From positions 8,246,001 to 8,310,000 of the forward strand of contig OZ038454.1 of assembly GCA_964036195.1 (NCBI GenBank): 64,000 bases of DNA. The letters run 5' to 3'. Source of the DNA: Sphaerolaimus hirsutus (lineage: Eukaryota > Nematoda > Chromadorea > Monhysterida > Sphaerolaimidae). Both the position numbers and the translations under genes were made by a program. Below, in pieces: positions 11,401-21,102 of this stretch (positions within the stretch are counted from its first letter, which is position 1; each line of letters starts with the position of its first letter). The notes below the pieces were generated by a model. It worked only from the letters and a program-made list of their open reading frames with translations. It searched no databases and was not told the origin of the DNA.

Positions 11401-14400
11401 ATATTTATAAAGTGTTACGTAAAACCAAAAGCCGATACTGGCACTCTTGTACAATTGCACCAAAGTCCCCATACTTTTGCATCACAAGTCGATACCATTG
11501 TCACCTCCATCAAAACCCCCTCAACAAACCTCCATCGAACAGCGCCAACAAAGCGAGCAACAAAAAGGGCAACTCCTTGCCCGACCACTCATACAGCAGC
11601 CCCCCATACACGGGCCCGACAAGCACCCCTAGGGCAAGTCCCCCAAGGGCGATGCCCATGGCCCAGCCCCTCTCCTCGTCGTCGGGGTAGGCCTGTGGGC
11701 ACTCCCAGACCCTATAAAAAGCCCTGCAAAATGTCAAATGTCATGCAAAGTGTCAAAAGTCATGTAAAATGCCCTGCAAAATGGCAACTCGGTTGCCATT
11801 TTGCAGGGCATTTTCCATGACTTTTGAAACTTTGTATGACATTTGACATTTTGCAGAGCTTTTTACAGGGTCTGGGATTGGCACCTGGGCGAGCATGCCC
11901 ATGCCGCTGGTGCTGGTGCACGCGGAGCCGATGCCCTGCAGGGCCCGGGCTATCCACAGGATGAAGTAGGACGAGCCGAACGCGAATACTGCGGGGGGGC
12001 GTTATTTGGGTGTGCAGGTTAAGGGTGGTTTTTTGTGATGGGTTGTTTTGGAGGCCTGGTTTGGGTGCGACTGCGGCTAAATTGTTTTGTGGAAAATTGT
12101 GACGTGATAAACATTTGTCGCGAAAATTGTGGTTAACGTAAAATTATTGTCCTTCAACCGACAACTTCAACCTAGGTATACTTATATTAATGTTCAACCT
12201 AATAACAGCTAAAAATATCGTAAAACGTGAAAATTCAAAGAAAAATAATATCAATTTTAGTTCAGGTCGTTTCATGCAATCGCAGCTCTATCTGTTGAAG
12301 TGTTTGGTTTACTATCATCTCAACGTGTCCGATAAAAAATCCCATATCTTCATTCAGTTTTTGCAACAAAATTTAAAAAAAAACTGACATATCGTAGAGA
12401 AGAACATGATGACAAAGCCAGTAAACATGGGCACCGTGTAGCCGATCCTGAAATTGTACATCGTCTGTGAACTGTGAGATTTAGCATGTACAGATGAACA
12501 GATAACAAAGATGACAATTTTGGCTAATATTGTATTTAGTGGAAAGAAAAGGAGAACGCCGTCCATTCAAAAACTTCGCCGTCCTCTGATAAACTCCAAA
12601 AACAAATCCTGGCGAAGACATTACTCTCCCAGTGGACTTATTCAAGTATCACATGGAAACAAATCGCCAAAACTTTTCGCGCCATGACCCAATCACACTA
12701 TCACCAAACACACCGATTAGTAAGCGGTCCAACAAACGGATTGGCTATCAACTGCACGAGCGCCTTGGAACCGAACATGAGCCCCACAAAGATATTCTCG
12801 GTGTTCATGAGCCTGTGCCGGTGCTTCTGCATCTGCGTGCTGTTCATGTTGGCCAGCTGCGCCGCCGTCAACTTGTACGGGTCGTTCACGTCCAGTGGGC
12901 GCAACTGCAATGGACGTTTGCCATTTTGCAGGGCATTTTACATGACTTTTGACACTGCATTACATTTGACATTTTACATAGCATTTTACATGATTTTTTA
13001 TATTTTGCATGACATTTGCCATTTTTAAAGGCATTTTACATGACTTTTGACACGTTGCATGCTATCTTACATTTTACAGGGCATTTTACATGACTTTTGA
13101 CACGTTGCATGACATTTGCCATTTTCCAGGTAATTTTACATGACTTTTGACACTTTGCATGGCACTTGTCATTTTGCACGGCCTTTCACATGACCTTTGA
13201 CACTCCGCATGACACTTGACACTTAACAGTTTATTTACAGGGCCCGTCATCAACACCTGGGGCGGCAGGTAGGTAGTAGTGCTCTCGGCAGACCCCTCGA
13301 TGCTGTAGTCATAGGTGGGCGGAGCTTCGGGGTCGAGCGCGTCTGCGGGGAAATAGTCGGCGCCCGAGCGGCCGCGCGCCGCCCGTCGCTGGCGCCTGGA
13401 AATGTTTCTTGTTGTGGATTGGAGGTTACCGTATCCCTAGAATAATTCCCCCCGTAACAGATTTGATCAATTTGTTGTAGCCAATTTTTACAAAAATGAG
13501 TCGTTATTGTGTTAATAAAGCACATTTCGTGAAATGAGTTGATACTATTAGGTACGGGCCAGATTTAATACTCCCTACAGATTTGTAGGGTAGGGCGTAC
13601 GCCCGACAGATTTTTTAAAGTTTAGCCGCATCGACGCACATGCACCCAGAGCAAGGCGGTTCGTAAAATATACGAAACCATCCTTTAAGGTTGCCGATAT
13701 TGCAATATGACGTATATCACTTCGATTTTGGCTCGGAAATCACGATTTCGTCATTTCTTGACCGTCTGCCACTTCGTTTTTTATTTTATTTTGTCGGGCG
13801 GGTTACTCGCATAGGTCACGCTTTTGTGTAGTCAGGTGGTCACTTTTTTAGTGTTCACTGTCTGCAACCGAAACCATGAGGGCAGCGACAAGAAAGAAAT
13901 GCATGCACGAGCGTACAAAAGCGCGACTTATGCGAGTAACCCGCCCGACAAAATAAAATAAAAAACGAATTGGCAGACGGTCAAGAAATGACGAAATCGT
14001 GATTTCCGAGCCAAAATCGAAGCGATATACATTATATTGCAATATCGGCGACCTTAAGGGATAGTTTCGTGTATTTTACAAACCGCATTGCTCTCGGTGC
14101 ATGTGCGTCGATGCGGCTGAACTTTAAAAAATCTATCGGGCGTACGCCCTACCCTACAAATCTGTAGGGAGTATTAAATCTGGCCCCGGGCTTGAAAATT
14201 TTAACGAAATAATAATTCCTCCCCTTGAATAACTCATCCTCGAACAGTCCCCCCTCGAAAACGTCTGACGAAATAATAATTACCCAGGGGGATTATACAA
14301 GCGAATACGCTATTTTGCTCTCGATATTTTACAGCTTGTTAATCAAACCTCGTGACTTTTGCTAGCGGGTGCAAGAATGACGGCATAGTGGGCATCATTG

Positions 14401-15334
14401 TGGGGTTTACGCTGAAATTGGGAGTCCGGTGCCCCTGCGATTGGATTTATTTAAGTGGTGCGATCAATGTGAGATAAATACACAACATCCAATAAACCTA
14501 TACCGTATTTACTCGAATAATTCATCCTTGAAAAATCTCTCCCCCCCCCCCCCCCCGCTGACGGCGATGAATATGAAATTTAGGCGTATGATAAATTGGT
14601 TGTGTCCAATTTGAACAAAAAATGGCTTGTTATTTTGTTAATAAAGAATACATTGTGAAATGAATTGATACAAACATGCCTTAAAGTTTTGACGAAATAT
14701 AAATCCACCAGGGGAATTATTCGAGAACATACGGCATTATATATAATACAAAGCATTTCGGTTAACAAACATTGTTCCATCGAATCCTCTGCACCCCCAT
14801 GTGCCGTCTGCCACGGCCAACTTCCTCCTCTAACTCGACTTTGGGCACCACAATTTTCTCGTTGTCCAGCATATGCCGCGATAAATTGGGATACCAACTG
14901 CGGAACAGGTATTCCGGAACTATTGGCACTGCGAGGGTTGAGAGTGTTGTTTATTGACAATCGACTTGAATTGAATATCATAAAGTCGGTAAATTTTTTG
15001 TTAAAATGAAGATATTTACAGTATCGGAAAAAGAAAGTTTTTGAGTAAAACAGACTGGAAATATTTAAAATAGGTAGACACAACAGGGATGAAATTAAAA
15101 TAGTTATCCGCGTGAAATACCCGCCCGTACAGGCAAATAGATACACATCTTCCAAACGGAAAATCTGTATGTATCTGCAATCGAATCTTTCGCAACTCCC
15201 TGAACAAAACCCCCGGTTCACTGACCCACGGTGGTGAGCAGCATGTTGTCCAAAAACAGCGCCACGTACACGATGAACAAAAGCACCACGCGCGATTTGC
15301 GCCACGACAAGATTTTATTTTTCAAATCCAGCAT
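5452..15334 (-). CDS. Vesicular monoamine transporter (SLC18 family)
   Basis: The product is a 12-helix major-facilitator H+/monoamine antiporter that loads dopamine, serotonin, octopamine or histamine into synaptic vesicles. Exons in coding order: 15226-15334 (ATG at 15334), about 14830-14928 (its 3' end is not resolved), 13257-13395, 12714-12904, 12389-12447, 11885-11988, 11530-11692, 10860-10961, 10196-10422, 8058-8162, 7741-7865, 7161-7260, 5452-5628 (TGA). All junctions but the one after exon 2 keep phase. Diagnostic pieces are helix 1 ([18 protein letters not shown]), [18 protein letters not shown], the DDEERG loop and [40 protein letters not shown] and [20 protein letters not shown]. 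The luminal loop between helices 1 and 2 is long, as in the family. The cytoplasmic tail (5452-5628) is divergent. Three introns are transposon-derived (11693-11884, 12905-13256, 7866-8057); the last has a TG 3' end, so intactness depends on unusual splicing. VMAT is favoured over the acetylcholine transporter from helix 1. Confidence 0.92.
5740..6767. repeat. GCACCGGTGC-rich hAT-like element with insertion
   Basis: Two blocks of GCACCGGTGCCGGTGC-type short repeats (5745-5940 and 6575-6765) are separated by unrelated DNA that includes a C-tract element (about 6023-6253). The right end finishes CCTTTTCCATCACTA, matching the end of the GCGCCA-rich family at 8175-9673. ATTGACA occurs at both outer edges and may be the remnant of an 8-bp target duplication. 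It lies just upstream, in the gene sense, of the last Vmat exon. Confidence 0.5.
6023..6253. repeat. C-tract inverted-repeat element, nested
   Basis: Ends TACCGTATTTCCTCGAAATA and its complement TTTTTCGAGGAAATACGGTA bound about 230 bp. It sits between the two GCACCGGTGC blocks, so it probably inserted into that element. Confidence 0.7.
6792..7004. mobile_element. MITE, GCCAGTTCCGCAA family, in Vmat intron
   Basis: A 213-bp hairpin flanked by the exact direct repeat CCAGG (6787-6791 and 7005-7009). Inverted motifs TTGCCA/TGGCAAA recur through both arms. It lies in the last Vmat intron, where it does not affect splice sites. Confidence 0.8.
7505..7702. repeat. Short inverted-repeat element in Vmat intron
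   Basis: The arm at 7511-7555 (AGTTTACTACCAGATCTTGG, then AAGCTCAAATCG) is mirrored at 7655-7702 (CGATTTATGGGTTTACC, then GATCTGGCAGTAAACT). It lies in the Vmat intron 7261-7740 close to the next exon. A related half-copy with TCAACTACAGTTGA lies near 56955-57055. Confidence 0.55.
7866..8057 (-). mobile_element. Introner-type MITE forming a GT...TG Vmat intron
   Basis: A 192-bp hairpin sits exactly between coding positions that must join: upstream exon ends ...ATGGGCTACCTG and downstream exon begins GTCGATCTGCGC, giving the conserved GYLVDLRH. On the coding strand it starts GTGCCAGTCCCAGACCC and ends GGGTTTGGGACTGCCCCCTG. The arms carry inverted copies of GACACTTTGCATGACATTTG and a palindromic centre with GGCAAC/GTTGCC. 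The target duplication is CCTGG on the coding strand (8057-8061 and 7865-7869), so the 3' end is TG, not AG. Canonical AGs inside (for example TTTTACAG before GGTTTGGGAC) would shift the frame with the natural donor. It has the same length and ends as the intron 11693-11884. Confidence 0.85.
8569..9281. mobile_element. hAT-like MITE with CAGAGTTGTTAAAAGTAC end
   Basis: Left end CAGAGTTGTTAAAAGTACC, right end TGACAACTGTG. It is flanked by GTGAATAC and GTGAAATC (6 of 8 matching). The interior is repeats of GAGTAAAA and AAAGCGTAAA. Sister copies at 20467-21102, 26382-26873 and 27905-28668 have exact 8-bp duplications, which supports the call. A further element (8899-9121) is nested inside. Confidence 0.75.
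8899..9121. mobile_element. GGCAGTCCC-family MITE nested in hAT element
   Basis: Ends GGGCAGTCCCAAGCCCTGTA and TACAGGGCTTGGGACTCCCA bound a hairpin whose arms repeat GTCAAATGTAAAGTCAAATG-like motifs. This is the longer subtype, also seen at 34405-34625, of the family that forms Vmat introns. No clean target duplication is visible here. Confidence 0.7.
9803..9922. repeat. TACCGTATTTCTTC-type element (GTTCTATTGGAGG family)
   Basis: Left end CCGTATTTCTCCTAATAGAA and right end TATTGGAATAAATACGGTAA enclose copies of GCCGTTCTATTGGAGG. This second family shares only the outermost TACCGTATTTC with the C-tract family. Other copies: 27343-27797, 28677-28812, 29108-29520, 55005-55110, 57555-57892. Confidence 0.55.
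9937..10060. repeat. Fragment of GCGCCA-type hAT-like element
   Basis: GGCACCATTGGCGCTTGGCG motifs end with TGCTTTTCCATCACTACT, matching the right end of the element at 8175-9673. No left end or duplication is seen, so it is a fragment in a Vmat intron. Confidence 0.45.
10548..10711. mobile_element. MITE, TGCCAGTTCCGCAA family, in Vmat intron
   Basis: Hairpin with ends TGCCAGTTCCGCAATATGAG and CTCATTTTGCGAAACTGGCC and inner TTTGCCA repeats. The flanks (CCCGG on the left, CCCTA on the right) no longer match, so it is probably older than 4198-4390. Confidence 0.65.
11053..11283. mobile_element. GGCAGTCCC-family MITE inside a Vmat intron
   Basis: The right end GGGCTCGGGACTGGCACC is typical; the left end is altered (GAGAGTCCCCAGCCCTG). 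Inside there is a separate 20-bp hairpin (ATTTGATTGAATTACTACAA with its complement) and three copies of TGTCAATCAAAACAAATAT-like sequence. It lies wholly within intron 10962-11529. Confidence 0.65.
11693..11884 (-). mobile_element. Introner: MITE that is a complete GT-AG Vmat intron
   Basis: The intron between ...GGCATGCTCGCCCAG and GCCTACCCCGACGAC is nothing but one 192-bp element of the TGCCAGTCCC family. On the coding strand it opens GTGCCAATCCCAGACCCTG and closes GGGTCTGGGAGTGCCCACAG. The target duplication is CCAGG (11884-11888) against ACAGG (11692-11696). The duplicated G joins the element's first T to make the donor GT, and the duplicated CAG makes the acceptor. The joined protein reads [16 protein letters not shown], the conserved region after helix 4. 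Length equals that of the copy at 7866-8057. Confidence 0.9.
12905..13256 (-). mobile_element. Aged introner forming a 352-bp Vmat intron
   Basis: The intron between ...CTGCCGCCCCAG and TTGCGCCCACTGGAC consists of family sequence from end to end. It opens GTGTTGATGACGGGCCCTG, a decayed terminus, then carries about five tandem units of roughly 60 bp built on CATGACTTTTGACACTTTGC, and closes GGCAAACGTCCATTGCAG. The right terminal repeat is gone, so the acceptor derives from a new CAG. Splicing is canonical GT-AG and phase 0. Confidence 0.75.
13428..14313. repeat. C-tract element split by a palindrome, Vmat intron
   Basis: Left end TACCGTATCCCTAGAATAAT, right end GATTATACAAGCGAATACGC. Its core (TTGTTAATAAAGCACATTTC, then GAAATGAGTTGATA) matches copies near 14634 and 52300, showing that this is one element interrupted by the 13556-14186 foldback. 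Confidence 0.6.
13556..14186. mobile_element. Foldback element with about 260-bp arms
   Basis: The left arm starts GGGCCAGATTTAATACTCCC and the right arm ends GGGAGTATTAAATCTGGCCC. The arms match through motifs such as GTAGGGCGTACGCCCG, GATTTCCGAGCCAAAATCGA and CGGGTTACTCGCATA, with a loop near 13820-13920. No open frame resembles a transposase. It lies in the Vmat intron after exon 2. Confidence 0.8.
14501..14738. repeat. C-tract inverted-repeat element in Vmat intron
   Basis: Left end TACCGTATTTACTCGAATAA, right end GAATTATTCGAGAACATACG. It has a 16-base C run at 14541-14556 and the same core as 13428-14313. It ends just outside the region where Vmat exon 2 must finish. Confidence 0.6.
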
Positions 15335-15518
15335 TTTGAGTTGACCGTTTATTGTAGTTGAATTTATTAATTTTTTAGATGTTGGATAAATGGACAATTT
15401 ATGGCGTTATAGGTTATAGTCGCCTACGTGCACATTAGTTTAAACCGAAAAAAAGGATTTTAGATAAAAGTTGGTGGACCATAAACTCAAATGTGTTCAA
15501 GGATGAACTGGCGATAAG

Positions 15519-16711
15519 TAACGATGGCAAAAAAAGATTCGAAAATTCGAAAACATTTTCGAATTTTCGAATTTTTTTGGAATTTTCGAATTTTTATTTC
15601 GCCCCTAGAAAAAACACTTAAAAATCGATTTATTTTTCAAAAAATTCGAAAATTCGAAAATTCAAAAATAGTTTTCGAATTTTTTAGGGAATTCAAGGCA
15701 ACAAAACAGCATATTAAGTTCAACGTGCTAAATAAATCAACAATTGATACGCGGCGCGTATGGAAAATCGAAACGTAAAAAAACAACGTTGAAATGTCAT
15801 CCACGGCGGAAGGGGCGGACTTCGAAGTTCGACACATCCGTTTTTTATACTGTATTTTCTCGAAATATCCCCCACTCGAAATACCCACCTCAAAATTTAC
15901 ACTATTAATTTATAAACCCCCCTCGAAATACCACCCCCCCCCAATTTGGTGTATCGTGAACGTAATGCAGTTTGTGATCTGGTAAACACAGAACACACGT
16001 TACCTAAACACAATAACGATGTTGTGTAGAACAGGGTTTGTACCATCTACGTACTTATATAAGTATATAGAGTCTTATAAAAGGCAGTTTTTGTTGTGAC
16101 ATCTGTGTTATCTACAAACAACAATTTAGTACTGGGATATTGGAAAATTTCTGGCAGAATAATACACCCCCCTCGAAATACCCACCCTCGTTTAACCCCC
16201 CCCCCAAGTTTCCACTCTGAAAAAATAATACGGTATTTAAAGCCAATTTTGTATTTTATGCTGATATTTTATTTGACGCCAATTTTTAAATTGTTGTTTT
16301 TATTGCATTCGCTCTGTTGGTGAATTAAATGTATCAATGAGTGAATTAAATGAAGAACATTGACACTGGTTTGCATCACTCACTGGTTTGTGGTTTCCAC
16401 CATTTTTAATGCTAATTTATGGTTAAAATAAGGTAATAACAACTGAGCAGAACATGAAGACAGTCCAAATTCTGTGTTTAAAGCTTAAGATTCAATATTT
16501 TTCCAAAAAGATTCGAAAATTATTTGAAAAAATTCGAAAACTAGCCAAAAAAATTCGAAAATTGCCAAAAAAGATTCGAAAATTCGAAATTCGAAAATTA
16601 AATTCGAAATTCGAAAATTATTTTGAAGAAAAATTCGAAAATTCAAAAATTCATTTCAGAAAAAACACTTAAAAATTTAAATACTTTTTTTTCGACTGTT
16701 TGCCATCGTTA
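15519..16711. mobile_element. hAT-like element filled with ATTCGAAAA repeats
   Basis: Ends TAACGATGGCAAA and TTTGCCATCGTTA are inverted, and an exact 8-bp duplication GCGATAAG flanks it (15511-15518 and 16712-16719). Both subterminal regions (15535-15690 and 16505-16650) are long runs of AAAATTCGAAAATTCG. A C-tract element (about 15848-16236) is nested inside. No transposase. It lies about 180 bp upstream of the Vmat start codon. Confidence 0.85.
15848..16236. repeat. C-tract element nested in hAT-like element
   Basis: TACTGTATTTTCTCGAAATA at the left and AAAAATAATACGGTAT at the right, with CCCCCCTCGAAATACC units near both ends. Confidence 0.55.
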
Positions 16712-16916
16712 GCGATAAGGCGTCGAAAATGGTAATAAACACCATCTCGATCAAGTTCAGTACCCAAAAACCTGGGACCTGCCCAGTGGTGTAAAGTAAA
16801 GTAAAGTGTAAAATGGGGTTTGGCAACACTTTGCCAAAATTTCAGCTTCTACACCCCGACAGCTGCAGCGATGGTATTTACACACAGTGTAAGTAATGAA
16901 ATGGGTGCCACACCTA

Positions 16917-17619
16917 CACTCCTGGGAAAATGTCTTTGTCCCTCTGATTTTTATGGTTCAATGGCATGCAAAACATTAAATAGGTGTCACTGAGGGGTGA
17001 AACTCATACGTAAAGGGAATAATTATGTCGACCCCCCACAGTATAAATATGGCTTCTGTCCTGCATATATAGCCAATGTTACGTTAACTGTGAACACAGT
17101 GCCTTCCATGAATTTTTTGCTTTTTTACATTTCGCTAAATGTGCGCAGCCATGTGCTGGCACTGTGCCAACATTTCGTACTGTTCTTTAATTCAAAAATA
17201 CACACCATGCTGGGTCGATTTTTGTTCGCCGACTGATAGCAGATGATTGTCAAAATCACAGTGAGTGTGAGATCGGAGTGGTGATGACTGTTTTGAACCA
17301 TTTAGAATTCAAATTTTTGAATTAGTGATAAAAATTTAAGCAGTACAGGTCTTATTGACTGTTTTAACATGTTTTTCCCCTTTGTTTTCACATTTTCACA
17401 AAAGGGACAAAGACATTTTTCCACCGGAAATTTGACTTTGGATAGCTGTCAAATGAGCAGCAACGCACCCAGAAAGCAAAAAATCGACGTGTAGCATAAA
17501 GGCACCTTTATCTACAAGAATTTTTCCCATTTTTATATCCACACAAGTCACATGTCTGCAGGGGAGACATTGATTTTTTTTGTTCCGGATCAGGAGGACA
17601 AAGACATTTTTCCTGGAGT
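16917..17619. repeat. Inverted-repeat element, GGACAAAGACATTTT ends
   Basis: Left end CACTCCTGGGAAAATGTCTT, right end AAGACATTTTTCCTGGAGTG. An extra inverted copy of the end motif lies at 17402-17425. About 700 bp, no coding signal. Confidence 0.6.
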
Positions 17620-19122
17620 GTATGTGGTACAGCGAAAATGCCGAAAAATGGCATCTTGCATTGAGTCGCCATGCCCCCCCCCCCCATAGATCTGGATGTG
17701 GATGTTACGCCTATATACCCCCAAGTTTCGCTTTAAACCCCACCCACAGCCATAGACGATGCACCTACAACTGGAAAATTTTTGGATGCCGGACTCGATC
17801 GGGAAGATTTTTACAATAAATACCATACCAACCGACTCAGCATGAAATGAACAGATAAGCACCAAGAAAACAAAAACTTGCGGATTTCAAAAAAAATTGT
17901 AAATGTGAGAAATGAGCAATAATCAATTCGTCGGCAAGTTGAAACTGTAACGAGCAAATATGTAATCATCGGAATTGAAACTATCAACGGCGCTGAACGT
18001 CATACACGAAACGGTAAAGTAAATTACATTTTCAGAACGAAAACGAAATATTTGGAAATTTATTACATTAGTATAAGAAGTAATTGAACATTGTGTGCGC
18101 AATGAACTTGTTCTGATAAACCTGTAGATCAACTTGGCTGCTTGATAAACCTTTGTTTAGTGCGAGTGCAACAGATGATAATGGAAATATACCTAATTCG
18201 CGATACGATTCCGTTAGGTGAGCACTTTATTATACGCCTCATTAGAATTTATGGATGCGTTAAACACTGCAGACTTTTCTGCAGTGACCATCGGCAGCTT
18301 ACATAATGGGTGATATTGTTCGGCGTAGGCTCGCTTGGCATCTAACCCGCTTGGCATGTAGACCAGTTACGGGGGTCGCATGGGGAGGGGGACTGCTCAG
18401 CTAGCTATCGATCCCGACGTTACTATCCCCTGAGCCCCACCCCCAAATATCTCAACTATCTACTATCTAAGTGGGGCTAACTTCGATCGATTTTTCCCCA
18501 ACCTTCACCCAAAATCACTGAATTTTGCTCCATTTTGTCAATTTCGCCATATTTATATAGTATACATTTTGCCCCAGCGAGCCCACAGAATAATTTTCAG
18601 CTATCTATCCTTCCGGAGGGATATTTGCTATCCATGATGCCGCCACAAGGGTCAAAACGTTGTCTACATGCCGAACGGGTTACATGCCAAGCGACACAGG
18701 CCCGTATTGTTCTAACCGCAGACCGGAGGCGTAGATTTGTTTTCACGAATGTATTTTCATGCGCACATCGATTACACCCTCAAAGCAACGGTCAGTAATC
18801 AATCAAATCCAAAATGTTATCATGGTAAAAAATGGCTGGTCGGCGCCTAGACGCGGAAACATATTTACCTACCTATTTGTTATAATTGGTCGCCATTGAA
18901 ATCTGAGAAACAGCGGACAAATGCTAGGAAAAATCGCATTTCACAATTCACACCCACACACCCCAGTAAATCTTTGCGGGCGCGCCGTAGACGATAAAGC
19001 TCAAACGGACCTATCAAATTCAGGCGCGGAGCTTGCGCAAACTGATTGAAGAAATAAAGGGGAGGACATAGGTGACACTTGAGCGCCGTGAAAATGGCGC
19101 CGCAGTTGCGAATGGTGCCAGG
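17620..19122. other. Spacer, no gene recognised
   Basis: Unique-looking AT-rich DNA apart from a short hairpin with CTGCAGACTTTTCTGCAG (18270-18290) and a C/T-rich strip at 18420-18460. Untranslated exons of Vmat could lie here or anywhere up to the hAT-like elements; I cannot identify them. Confidence 0.4.
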
Positions 19123-19290
19123 TGCCAGTCCCAGACCCTGTAAAATGTCAAATGTCATGTAAAGTGTCAAAAGTCATGGAAAATGCCCTGCAAAAAGGCA
19201 ACCGAAATGCCATTTTGCAAGGCTTTTTACGTGACTTATGACAATATGCATGACATTTTACAGGGCATTTTACAGAGTCTGGGATTGGCA
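19123..19290. mobile_element. TGCCAGTCCC-family MITE, intergenic, clean target repeat
   Basis: A 168-bp hairpin with ends TGCCAGTCCCAGACCCTGTA and GGGTCTGGGATTGGCA. The exact flanking duplication CCAGG (19118-19122 and 19291-19295) defines the family's target and shows where the element proper begins and ends. It would form a GT-AG intron if transcribed on the plus strand. Confidence 0.9.
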
Positions 19291-19787
19291 CCAGGTGGAG
19301 GGAAACGTATTTGAAAAAGTAATCACTACTTTTAATTGTGTTATACAAAAATTGAAACGAAATGACATGCCGGGCAAATGAAGTTGTAATGGAATGCGAA
19401 TGGCGTTTGAACATTGGCGCCATTCCGTTGCCGATGCCCCGCGCAAGCTCATGGGAAATTTTATTTACGCATTTGTTTTGCGTAAATTCACACAGGTATT
19501 TTAATCCTGTGACTAAACCATCTTAAGGTTGTTTTCTGGCTTTTTGACGTCCTCTCTCCCTGACAATACAAGGTTTAATTGCACAGGGTAAACCGATATG
19601 CATGCGCGTTTGCGAAAAGCCTAAGCGTTAAAACAAGAAACCAATGCCAGAAAACAAGAAACTGGGCATTTATCTACCTACTTATCCTGTCAAATGCAAA
19701 CGGCTTCTCATTCGCTTTGGTTCAATTTACTGTCGAAGAAATACCTCATTTTAGATAGGAGTCTTGTACTTGTTTGATGCAATGTGG

Positions 19788-19977
19788 GGGCACTCTCAAA
19801 CCCTGTAAAAAGCCCTGTGAAATGTCAAATGTAATGAAAAGTGTTATAGTCATGGAAAATGCCCTGGAAAATGGCAAACGTACGTTTGCCGTTTTGCAGG
19901 GCATTTTTCATGACTTTTGACACTCTCCATGACATTTGACATTTTACAGGACGTTTTACAGGGTCTGAGAGTGGCAC
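19788..19977. mobile_element. TGCCAGTCCC-family MITE, intergenic
   Basis: A hairpin of about 190 bp with ends GGGCACTCTCAAACCCTGTA and ACAGGGTCTGAGAGTGGCAC and a palindromic centre CAAACGTACGTTTG. Flanks do not show a clear duplication. Confidence 0.7.
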
Positions 19978-20227
19978 ATGGCCTCATATTCATTGAGATA
20001 AATGATGAAAACAATGTAACATTGATATGAACCCAAGTTTTCATTGAATGTCTCATGCAAAACTTATAATGAATACGCATCGATTAACCAGATTTTATAT
20101 AAGTTTTGGTTACTGCACTGGCCGTGGCGGGCATATTTGGCAATGGCTTATTTCTGTAAAAATGCGATGCTTGAATAACTTATAAATTCGTTATGCTTGG
20201 ACGCGGTATGTAAATAGATTACCGCAT

Positions 20228-20390
20228 TTCTTCTATAATAATAGATTACCGCATAGCGCCAAATGAAGGGCACCTCCAATAGAACCGCAGGTTTTGGCAC
20301 GGTTTTCGCTCAAGAAAACAATAGAACGGCACCCTCCAATTCACCGGTAGTCTCCAATAGAAGGGCAGATAAAAATTAAATTGCATTGTT
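20228..20390. repeat. Degenerate TACCGCATTTCTTC-type fragment
   Basis: TTACCGCATTTCTTCTATAA and TAGAAGGGCAGATAAAAATT with inner GAACGGCACCCTCCAATTC motifs mark a decayed member of the GTTCTATTGGAGG family. Confidence 0.4.
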
Positions 20391-20466
20391 CAAGGAACTC
20401 AAATAGATGTTGCTCAAGTTTAAAAACAACTGCAATAGTACAATTCTTCCTAGCTTCACCTATAGG

Positions 20467-21102
20467 CAGAGTTGTTAGAATTACTGAACTCTTTTAAAAG
20501 TATATGTAAACGTAAAGTATTTTTTTTCTACTCACCACAAAGTGTACAAAACGTAAAATACTTTTATTTTACTCATACTTACGCGTAAATGTGGGTTCTT
20601 TTCTTGTGATTGTAGAAACGAGCACTTTTATTCATAGAATATGTAAAATTTGGCACGTTTTCATACGTGTACAGCACAACGATGCTTTTCTGTAAGAAAA
20701 TAATAGATAAATATGATGACTTTATAAATATAGTTTATCGACAAAACACTTTGCACGGAAATCTACCATATGCCAACTGCATAATGAACGAAAAAGTGGT
20801 TATATTTCTGCCACAATAGAAATTATGTTGGTAATATGGGATAATTTTAATGTGGAACAGACAACAGACCATATTACTTGAGTTTATTCATCAAATTATG
20901 GCACCATTTTGTTTGAAGCTTGCGGTTTCAGCAGTATGTTCCACAGTGAAATTTCTGAAATACATTTTCCGTACGCGTACGCTTTGAAAATGTACGCGTA
21001 CAAGTGCGTACGGTACTTTAAAAAAGTATATGTAAATGTATTTACCGCGTACTCGCGTACGCGTATTTTTCGAGTAAAGGTACGTACCTTTTAACAACTT
21101 TG
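20467..21102. mobile_element. hAT-like MITE with CAGAGTTGTTA end
   Basis: A 636-bp element with ends CAGAGTTGTTAGAATTAC and CCTTTTAACAACTTTG, flanked by the exact 8-bp duplication CCTATAGG (20459-20466 and 21103-21110). The interior holds GTAAAGTA and GTACGCGTAC strings. No transposase. Confidence 0.85.

Noticed and set aside
14580..15305. 241-codon minus-strand open frame over Vmat exons 1-2
   Set aside because: It is out of frame with the conserved VMAT helix 1 sequence and reads through introns.
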